A stretch of DNA of 5,740 nt, taken from contig JALTGF010000183.1 of assembly GCA_027077325.1 (NCBI GenBank), forward strand, positions 1 through 5,740. The letters are read 5' to 3'. How positions within the stretch are numbered: position 1 is the stretch's first letter; every line of letters starts with the position of its first letter. The notes under the pieces were generated by a model. That model did no database searches and had not been told where the DNA came from. It saw nothing but the letters and a program-made list of their open reading frames with translations. This DNA comes from an archaeon. Its GTDB lineage: Archaea > Undinarchaeota > Undinarchaeia > Undinarchaeales > JALTGF01. Positions 1 to 4,255 of the stretch are shown here, in pieces. Position numbers and translations under genes: made by a program.

Positions 1-1
1 G

Positions 2-799
2 GCTGTTGGTATGCTTTCAACATTAGGCATCACGTTAGCAACAGATACCTATGGTCCTGTTGCCGATAATGCTGCGGGAATCGCAGAAATGGCTCATTTG
101 GGGCCAAGAGTCAGAAAGAGAACTGAATCCCTTGATGCAGTTGGAAACACAACGGCTGCAATTGGGAAAGGTTTTGCAATTGGCTCTGCTGCACTAACTG
201 CACTTGCACTCCTCTTCACTTATTCCAAAGTTGCAAACCTCCAGGGGATTAACATCTCCTCTCCAAGTGTGATGGTTGGTCTCTTAATTGGGGGGTTGTT
301 ACCCTTTGTTTTTTCTGCACTAACAATGAGTGCTGTTGGAAAAGCAGCAATGAAAATGGTTGATGAAGTTAGGAGGCAATTCAGAGAGATAAAAGGGCTA
401 ATGGAAGGAAAAGCAAAAGCTGACTACAAGAGGTGCATCCACATAAGTACTGGCGCTGCCCTTAAGCAAATGATTGCTCCAAGTTTGCTTGCAGTCATCT
501 CACCTATTGTAGTTGGATATGTACTTGGTGCAGAAGCATTGGGTGCAATGCTTGCAGGAGCATTAGTTTCTGGTTTCTTACTGGCTGTTCTAATGGCAAA
601 TGCAGGTGGTGCCTGGGACAATGCAAAGAAATACATCGAAAAAGGAAATCTTGGCGGTAAAGGTTCCTTTGCACATAAATCTGCAATAGTTGGTGACACT
701 GTTGGGGATCCATTTAAGGACACTTCTGGACCATCGTTAAATATATTAATTAAGTTAATGTCTATAATAGCACTGGTATTTGCCAGTTTGTTTGTTTAA
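2..799 (+). CDS. hppA: Membrane-bound ion-translocating pyrophosphatase, C-terminal part (5' end outside window)
   Basis: This is the C-terminal 265 residues of an integral-membrane pyrophosphatase, which hydrolyses cytoplasmic PPi and pumps H+ or Na+ outward. The family is usually 650-800 residues, so well over half lies upstream, and the frame is open from base 2. Visible family motifs are TDTYGPVADNAAGIAEM (residues 14-30), DAVGNTTAAIGKG (45-57), DNAKK (206-210) and GDTVGDPFKDTSGPS (231-245); their acidic, Asn and Lys residues bind Mg-PPi. About five hydrophobic helices are seen, near 57-74, 88-112, 158-176, 180-200 and 247-265. Ala52 and Gly55 in the GNTT motif match the K+-dependent subfamily, whereas K+-independent enzymes have Lys and Thr there. 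The glutamate region that helps separate H+ from Na+ pumps is upstream, so the pumped ion is undecided. The next gene starts 35 bases downstream on the same strand. Confidence 0.95.
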   Translation, partial: AVGMLSTLGITLATDTYGPVADNAAGIAEMAHLGPRVRKRTESLDAVGNTTAAIGKGFAIGSAALTALALLFTYSKVANLQGINISSPSVMVGLLIGGLLPFVFSALTMSAVGKAAMKMVDEVRRQFREIKGLMEGKAKADYKRCIHISTGAALKQMIAPSLLAVISPIVVGYVLGAEALGAMLAGALVSGFLLAVLMANAGGAWDNAKKYIEKGNLGGKGSFAHKSAIVGDTVGDPFKDTSGPSLNILIKLMSIIALVFASLFV

Positions 800-818
800 A
801 AGGGAGGAATAAAAAGAG

Positions 819-823
819 GGAGG
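819..823 (+). promoter_or_regulatory. Shine-Dalgarno site for rpo7
   Basis: GGAGG lies 11 bases before the ATG at 835 and supports that start. A second purine run (GGGAGG, 802-807) sits 27 bases upstream of the ATG, too far to serve it. The A-rich stretches AATAAAAA (808-815) and TATAAAAA (825-832) look TATA-like, but it is not clear that either is a promoter. Confidence 0.6.
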
Positions 824-834
824 GTATAAAAACT

Positions 835-1431
835 ATGTATCAATTAGTTGAGATTGAAGATATTGTACGGGTTCCACCAGAATTGTTTAACTTACCATTG
901 AAGCAAGCACTAAAGCAATTACTCGCTGAGAAATACGAGGGGAAATTAGACAGAGATGTCGGCTCTATCATTCTTGTTACTGAAGTTAGTTCTGATGGGA
1001 TAGGCAAGGTTATCCCAGGGGAAGGCTCGGCTTATTATAATGCTGTTTTTAAGGCACTTACCTACAAGCCAGAATTACAAGAAATCGTTGAGGGAAAAGT
1101 AATTGAAATTGTAGAGTTTGGTGCATTTGTTAGGCTTGGTCCACTTGATGGATTAATCCATGTCTCGCAAATAACTGATGACTACCTAAATTATGATCCA
1201 AAAGGTCATCGATTTGTTGGAAAAGAATCTAAGAAGGTTTTAGCAGAAGGTGACATTGTTAGGGCCAGAATAGTAACAATAAGCTTAAAGAAAGCAAAAG
1301 AAAACAAGATCGGCTTAACAATGAGGCAACCTGGTCTTGGAAAGCTTGAATGGATTTACGAAGTGCCACAAAAGTCCTCTAAAGCAAAAGAAAAGCCAAA
1401 AGGCAAAAAATCAGGGAAAGGTAAAAAATGA
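835..1431 (+). CDS. rpo7: DNA-directed RNA polymerase subunit Rpo7 (RpoE', Rpb7 homologue)
   Basis: Rpo7 pairs with Rpo4 to form the stalk of archaeal RNA polymerase, which helps open the promoter and binds the emerging RNA. The N-terminal RNP-like domain (about 1-80) opens with the typical MYQLVEIEDIVRVPPELF and contains the GKVIPGEGSAYYNAVFKAL segment. The S1 RNA-binding domain (about 83-165) has VEGKVIEIVEFGAFVRLGPL followed by DGLIHVSQI. At 198 residues it is slightly longer than the usual ~185-190 because of a tail from 178 to 198 with 10 lysines and one glutamate. That tail may be disordered and nucleic-acid binding (inference). The ATG fits the family N-terminus and has a GGAGG upstream. 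The stop codon overlaps the start of spt4 (ATGA). The rpo7-spt4 pairing is widespread in archaea. Confidence 0.96.
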   Translation: MYQLVEIEDIVRVPPELFNLPLKQALKQLLAEKYEGKLDRDVGSIILVTEVSSDGIGKVIPGEGSAYYNAVFKALTYKPELQEIVEGKVIEIVEFGAFVRLGPLDGLIHVSQITDDYLNYDPKGHRFVGKESKKVLAEGDIVRARIVTISLKKAKENKIGLTMRQPGLGKLEWIYEVPQKSSKAKEKPKGKKSGKGKK

Positions 1432-1610
1432 TCCACGCGTGTAAAAAATGTAGGCGGCTAACTGAAGCAAATGTTTGTCCAGTTTGCGGTTCAACAGAAT
1501 TTTCAAACAGGTGGAGCGGTCTTGCAATCATAATCGATCCAGAGCATTCAGAAGTTGCAAAAAAGCTTGGAATAACCCAAAAAGGAGAGTACGCGTTAAT
1601 AGTCCAATAA
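1428..1610 (+). CDS. spt4: Transcription elongation factor Spt4 (RpoE'')
   Basis: This 60-residue zinc protein is the archaeal Spt4 homologue. It binds the NGN domain of Spt5 and, with it, keeps RNA polymerase processive. The zinc site is visible as Cys5-x2-Cys8 and Cys17-x2-Cys20. It is followed by the family pattern around WSGLAIIIDPEHSEVAKKLG and a C-terminal GEYALIVQ strand that belongs to the Spt5-binding fold. The length is normal for archaeal Spt4. Its start overlaps the rpo7 stop by 4 bases (ATGA) and only a weak GGT precedes it, so translation is probably coupled to rpo7. spt5 is not in the window. In many euryarchaea a DUF359-family gene (GTP-dependent dephospho-CoA kinase) follows; here only 10 bases separate spt4 from the eS24 gene. 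Confidence 0.95.
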   Translation: MIHACKKCRRLTEANVCPVCGSTEFSNRWSGLAIIIDPEHSEVAKKLGITQKGEYALIVQ

Positions 1611-1616
1611 AGGTGA
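1611..1616 (+). promoter_or_regulatory. Shine-Dalgarno site for rps24e
   Basis: AGGTGA begins directly after the spt4 stop codon and lies 4 bases before the ATG at 1621. It fits the archaeal 16S rRNA 3' end and fixes the eS24 start. Confidence 0.65.
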
Positions 1617-1620
1617 AAAG

Positions 1621-2067
1621 ATGAATCTTAAAATTTTAGATGAATTTGAAAATCCCCTCTTAAAAAGAAAAGAGGTAAATGTTAAATTTGAAAGTGAAAG
1701 CAATACAATTAACAGACAAGATTTAATTAACAAATTAAGTGCAATTCTAAATGTTGATAAAAATTTAATTGTAGTAGATAGCATAAAACAAAAATTTGGC
1801 TCAAGAGATGGTAATGCTCTTGTAAAAATTTATGAATCTCTTGACACTTTAAAAAAGGTCGAACTAAACAAAGAAGCAACAGAAAGCAAAAGTGAATCTA
1901 CTGGCAACAAAAACCTTCCTGATGAGTCCGGGCAAATAAAAGTGGATTTATCTGATGAACCAAAACCAAAAGAGGAAAGCCAATCCCCAAGTGATAAGCC
2001 AGCGGAAGAAAAATCTGCAAGTCAAACAAGTGAACAGCCAAAAAAAGAAGAAGGTGAGCAAAAATGA
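1621..2067 (+). CDS. rps24e: Small ribosomal subunit protein eS24 with long low-complexity C-terminal tail
   Basis: eS24 is a 30S protein shared by archaea and eukaryotes. The core covers about residues 1-84. It shows the family features NPLLKRKEVNVKFE (11-24), the helix around RQDLINKLSAILNV (32-45), the VVDSIKQKFG strand and loop (51-60), and DGNALVKIYES (63-73). Archaeal eS24 is usually about 100 residues; this one has 148. Residues 85-148 are a Glu/Lys/Ser/Pro/Gln-rich tail with no aromatic residues, Cys, Met, His or Arg, so it is probably disordered. The frame is open throughout and ends in an ATGA overlap with the eS31 gene, so the tail is genuinely encoded rather than a fusion artefact of a missed stop. 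The tail's role is unknown. The core assignment is firm from both sequence and neighbours. Confidence 0.92.
   Translation: MNLKILDEFENPLLKRKEVNVKFESESNTINRQDLINKLSAILNVDKNLIVVDSIKQKFGSRDGNALVKIYESLDTLKKVELNKEATESKSESTGNKNLPDESGQIKVDLSDEPKPKEESQSPSDKPAEEKSASQTSEQPKKEEGEQK
2053..2057 (+). promoter_or_regulatory. Shine-Dalgarno site for rps27ae
   Basis: GGTGA inside the last codons of the eS24 gene lies 6 bases before the ATG at 2064. It supports this short gene and its start. Confidence 0.55.
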
Positions 2068-2228
2068 CGAAGAAATCAAGCAAGTGGAAACTTTACGAGG
2101 TTTCTGGAGATAAACTTATACGAAAAAATAAGTACTGCCCAAGATGTGGTCCTGGGGTTTTTCTTGCAAAACACTCAAATCGCCTGACTTGTGGCAAATG
2201 CGGATATACCGAGATCCTAAAAAACTAG
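2064..2228 (+). CDS. rps27ae: Small ribosomal subunit protein eS31 (S27ae)
   Basis: This 54-residue zinc-binding ribosomal protein is the archaeal counterpart of the ribosomal half of eukaryotic ubiquitin-S27a. As usual in archaea there is no ubiquitin domain. It starts MTKKSSKWKLYEV and carries a zinc ribbon Cys25-x2-Cys28-x14-Cys43-x2-Cys46 in the contexts YCPRCGPGVFLA and LTCGKCGYTE. The typical KYCPRCGPGVFLAKH signature makes the assignment secure despite the short length. It overlaps the eS24 stop by 4 bases and has GGTGA at good spacing. In many euryarchaea the KEOPS gene kae1 follows; here a separate promoter and an unrelated small membrane protein follow instead. It is likely the last gene of the rpo7 operon. 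Confidence 0.95.
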   Translation: MTKKSSKWKLYEVSGDKLIRKNKYCPRCGPGVFLAKHSNRLTCGKCGYTEILKN

Positions 2229-2235
2229 GCAAAAA

Positions 2236-2243
2236 ATATATAA
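2236..2243 (+). promoter_or_regulatory. TATA-like box for the small membrane protein gene
   Basis: ATATATAA begins 8 bases after the eS31 stop codon. With the usual archaeal distance of about 30 bases from the first base of the box, transcription would start near 2266. That is just before GTG 2268 and about 11 bases before ATG 2277. No recognisable BRE element supports it beyond the upstream A run. Confidence 0.5.
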
Positions 2244-2276
2244 GGTGTTTTTCTTTATCTGTATCTGGTGTTTAAA

Positions 2277-2537
2277 ATGAAAAATTATGATAAGCTTGTT
2301 GAAACTCTCCAGGACATGACTATCTTTGTTGGCTGGATGGTATTTGGTGTGCTTGTTGGATGGTTTATCGCCTTTTTAGCTGGGCACAATTGGATGGAAT
2401 CTCCTTTCTTTGATTTCTATGGGATGGCCGGCGCAGCGATTGCAGTTCTATGGGTTTCATTTAGAAGGCAAAAGCATCTGGAACATCTGCCATACATGAG
2501 GCGTCATCTTGAGAAAATTGCAGGAAGAAAGAAATAA
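2277..2537 (+). CDS. Small two-helix membrane protein of unknown function
   Basis: I do not recognise this 86-residue protein with confidence. A short polar N-terminus (1-13) leads into a hydrophobic helix at about 14-36, rich in Gly and Trp. A loop with SPFFDFYG follows, then a second helix at about 47-62, and then a basic C-terminal region rich in Arg, Lys and His (63-86). The outline is a helical hairpin with its basic tail probably in the cytoplasm. The Gly-rich first helix, SPFF loop and Gly-containing second helix faintly recall the AtpZ/AtpI family, but the match is weak and no ATP synthase genes are near. The start is either ATG 2277, with GGTG 6 bases upstream, or in-frame GTG 2268, which would suit a leaderless message from the TATA-like box. 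I prefer ATG. The gene lies between the ribosomal operon and rpe. Confidence 0.75.
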   Translation: MKNYDKLVETLQDMTIFVGWMVFGVLVGWFIAFLAGHNWMESPFFDFYGMAGAAIAVLWVSFRRQKHLEHLPYMRRHLEKIAGRKK

Positions 2538-2542
2538 GGTTT

Positions 2543-2701
2543 ATGATCCCGTTATTTTTATCAAAGGAGGGTGTTACAACTGGCGTCCCAGTTACTTTAG
2601 AAGAAACTTCAAAATTATCTCAAAACACGACCCTTTTGATAATTATTGTAGTTATCCTAATTCTTGCAGTGCTTGGCTATCTGTATATGCAAAGAAAATA
2701 A
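2543..2701 (+). CDS. Putative 52-residue single-pass membrane protein
   Basis: This short frame runs from ATG 2543 to TAA 2701, starting 5 bases after the preceding small membrane gene. The product has a polar N-terminal half (about 1-30, with GVTTGVPVTLEETSKLSQN), one strongly hydrophobic helix (about 31-48, LLIIIVVILILAVLGYLY) and a basic end MQRK. This layout is a plausible C-terminally anchored small protein, and the alternation of polar and hydrophobic parts favours this frame over an overlapping frame that lacks coherent structure. The ribosome-binding evidence for ATG 2543 is weak (GG at 2538-2539, very close). A much better Shine-Dalgarno-like AGGAGGG lies inside the frame at 2565-2571, with no standard in-frame start after it. 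The true start, or even the gene, is therefore uncertain. No family is recognised. Confidence 0.5.
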   Translation: MIPLFLSKEGVTTGVPVTLEETSKLSQNTTLLIIIVVILILAVLGYLYMQRK

Positions 2702-2710
2702 GACCATATG

Positions 2711-2730
2711 CTTATATACCCCTTATAAAT
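2711..2730 (+). promoter_or_regulatory. Two adjacent TATA-like boxes for rpe
   Basis: CTTATATA (2711-2718) and TTATAAAT (2723-2730) both lie upstream of the ATG at 2752. From the second box, initiation would be expected at about 2753, giving a leaderless rpe message. From the first, it would be near 2742, giving a leader of about 10 bases. The boxes suggest rpe has its own promoter. Confidence 0.5.
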
Positions 2731-2741
2731 TAAATTAGGTT

Positions 2742-2747
2742 AGGTGG
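2742..2747 (+). promoter_or_regulatory. Shine-Dalgarno-like site for rpe
   Basis: AGGTGG lies 4 bases before ATG 2752, the same spacing as for eS24. It would be used only on transcripts starting upstream of it, either by read-through or from the distal TATA-like box. Confidence 0.45.
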
Positions 2748-2751
2748 GAAT

Positions 2752-3387
2752 ATGAAAAATAAGATATCGCCTTCAATACTTTCGGCAAATTTTGCAAACC
2801 TTCAGACGGACATAAAGCTGATTGAGCCGTATGCAGATTACTTGCATGTTGATGTTATGGACGGCCATTTTGTTCCAAACATAAGTATTGGTGTTCCTGT
2901 TGTTAAGGCCCTTAAAAAAATAACAAAGCTCCCTTTAGATGTTCATTTAATGATTGACAATCCTGAAAAATTTATTGAGCCGTTTGCAAATGCCGGCGCA
3001 GACATAATAACTGTACATGTGGAAGCAATAACAGACTCAAATATTTTTGACAAGATTCACGCGCTTGGAAAAAAGGCGGGGATCTCCCTAAATCCGGAGA
3101 CCTCTTCTGACCTCATAACGCCTTATTTTGGCAAGGTTGATATGGTCCTTGTAATGTCTGTAAATCCGGGATTTGCTGGGCAAAATTTTATTGATGTAAC
3201 TGATAAAATAAAATTAATTCGCGAGTCATTTAAAAGGGATATTGAAGTTGATGGCGGAATAAAATTAGGGAATATTAAAATGGTAAAGGACGCGGGCGCA
3301 AATGTTTTTGTTTCTGGCTCGGGGATTTTTAAAACTGAAAATCCAGTTGAAACCATAAAAAAGATGCGTGAGTTAATTAACGGGTAA
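2752..3387 (+). CDS. rpe: Ribulose-phosphate 3-epimerase
   Basis: This enzyme interconverts D-ribulose 5-phosphate and D-xylulose 5-phosphate in the non-oxidative pentose phosphate pathway. It is a 211-residue TIM barrel of normal length. Visible signatures are ISPSILSANF (5-14), HVDVMDGHFVPN (32-43), DVHLMI (63-68), HVE (89-91), NPGFAGQ (138-144), VDGGIK (166-171) and SGSGIF near the C-terminus. By family knowledge His32, Asp34, His65 and Asp167 are the metal ligands, with the two Asp residues acting as acid/base catalysts; all are present. The loop usually written NPGFGGQ has Ala142 for the second Gly, a mild change. The ATG fits the family N-terminus. The transketolase operon starts 46 bases downstream; its xylulose 5-phosphate substrate is the product of this enzyme. 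Confidence 0.96.
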   Translation: MKNKISPSILSANFANLQTDIKLIEPYADYLHVDVMDGHFVPNISIGVPVVKALKKITKLPLDVHLMIDNPEKFIEPFANAGADIITVHVEAITDSNIFDKIHALGKKAGISLNPETSSDLITPYFGKVDMVLVMSVNPGFAGQNFIDVTDKIKLIRESFKRDIEVDGGIKLGNIKMVKDAGANVFVSGSGIFKTENPVETIKKMRELING

Positions 3388-3400
3388 TCCTCTGTAAATC

Positions 3401-3409
3401 TTTATAAAT
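3401..3409 (+). promoter_or_regulatory. TATA-like box for the transketolase operon
   Basis: TTTATAAAT begins 33 bases upstream of ATG 3434, so transcription would start at about 3431-3432 and give an essentially leaderless message. No Shine-Dalgarno sequence precedes ATG 3434, which agrees. The box resembles the TTATAAAT in front of rpe, so the two may share regulation by general factors. Confidence 0.55.
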
Positions 3410-3433
3410 GACTTTGACTTAATCCAATTGAGA

Positions 3434-4255
3434 ATGGCGAGGGACATTAAAGAATTAAAAAACATAGCAAAAAGAATGCGCTGCCATATTATCCAAATGA
3501 TTGGGCGCGCTGGCTCTGGCCATCCTGGTGGCTCTTTGAGTTCAGTTGAGTTATTAACTGCTCTCTATTTTTCAGAACTTAGGATAAATCCAAAAAAGCC
3601 AAATTGGCCCGAAAGAGATCGTTTTGTCCTTAGCAAGGGGCATGCTGCGCCAGCACTTTATGCGGCTCTTGCAATGCGTGGTTTCTTTCCAGTCCAAGAA
3701 CTTTTAACTTTAAGGCAACTTGGCTCAAGACTACAAGGGCATCCTGAAAGAGATGTAAAAATTGGAATTGAAGTTTCTACTGGCTCTCTTGGTCATGGTT
3801 TTTCGCAGGCAGTTGGAATTGCGCTTGCTGGAAAAATTGACAAAAAAAAGTACAAGGTTTATGTGCTTCTTGGGGATGGCGAGTGTGATGAAGGCATTGT
3901 CTGGGAGGCTGCGATGTTTGCTTCTAAGTATAAGTTAGATAATTTAATTGCAATTGTTGATAGAAATCACTTCCAGTTAAGTGGTTCAACTAAAAGTGTT
4001 ATGCCGCTTAGCCCACTTGCTAAAAAATGGGGGTCATTTGATTGGAAAGTTTTTGAAATAAATGGGCATAACCTTAACCAGATTTTAAGTACGCTTGAAA
4101 AGGCAAAAAAGGTTAAGGGAAAGCCAGTTGTTATTATTGCAAACACAGTTAAAGGAAAAGGCGTTTCATTTATGGAAAACACTTATGAGTGGCACGGAAA
4201 GGCGCCAAAAGGAGAATTGCTTGAAAAAGCACTGGAGGAACTGGGATGCAAGTAG
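3434..4255 (+). CDS. tktN: Transketolase, N-terminal (thiamine diphosphate/pyrophosphate domain) subunit
   Basis: This is the first half of a split transketolase, which moves two-carbon ketol units between sugar phosphates using thiamine diphosphate. The 273 residues correspond to the pyrophosphate-binding domain. Visible are SGHPGGSLSS (28-37), FVLSKGHAAPALYAAL (64-79), STGSLGHGFSQAVGIALAG (115-133), and the ThDP motif from GDGECDEG (147-154) to DRN (176-178), followed by HFQLSGS. Substrate- and cofactor-contacting histidines at 30, 70 and 121 are present. ATG 3434 is preferred over the in-frame TTG at 3428 because it suits a leaderless transcript from the upstream TATA-like box. The stop overlaps the second-subunit gene by 10 bases. 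Split transketolases are common in archaea and some bacteria. The product should assemble with the next protein as an alpha2beta2-type enzyme (family knowledge). Confidence 0.95.
   Translation: MARDIKELKNIAKRMRCHIIQMIGRAGSGHPGGSLSSVELLTALYFSELRINPKKPNWPERDRFVLSKGHAAPALYAALAMRGFFPVQELLTLRQLGSRLQGHPERDVKIGIEVSTGSLGHGFSQAVGIALAGKIDKKKYKVYVLLGDGECDEGIVWEAAMFASKYKLDNLIAIVDRNHFQLSGSTKSVMPLSPLAKKWGSFDWKVFEINGHNLNQILSTLEKAKKVKGKPVVIIANTVKGKGVSFMENTYEWHGKAPKGELLEKALEELGCK
4234..4238 (+). promoter_or_regulatory. Shine-Dalgarno site for tktC
   Basis: GGAGG within the last codons of the first subunit gene lies 7 bases before ATG 4246. This favours 4246 over the next in-frame ATG at 4267. Confidence 0.65.

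Noticed and set aside
424..723. Reverse-strand frame opposite hppA
   Set aside because: It is antisense to a strongly conserved coding region and shows no family features. The other reverse-strand frames (for example 1596-1784, 1898-2083, 3123-3356, 3967-4182 and 5159-5416) were rejected for the same reason.
808..832. TATA-like AATAAAAA and TATAAAAA before rpo7
   Set aside because: The second is only 10 bases from the ATG, so it cannot be the promoter of that start. The first could give a leaderless start, but the strong GGAGG favours translation from a longer or shared message.
2246..2256. T-rich run after the eS31 gene as a transcription terminator
   Set aside because: Archaeal terminators are T-rich, but this run is short, interrupted by C, and lies downstream of the TATA-like box of the next gene. 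It could contribute to termination but cannot be supported alone.
2573..2595. GTTAC repeated on either side of the 2578-2593 hairpin as a target-site duplication
   Set aside because: The copies are five bases long and partly inside the hairpin arms, and there is no inserted element between them. Chance is the simpler explanation.
2509..2733. Forward frame of about 74 codons from a TTG, overlapping the small membrane protein genes
   Set aside because: It begins inside the preceding gene, has no ribosome-binding site and gives a product without coherent structure. The overlapping frame at 2543-2701 gives a sensible membrane protein.
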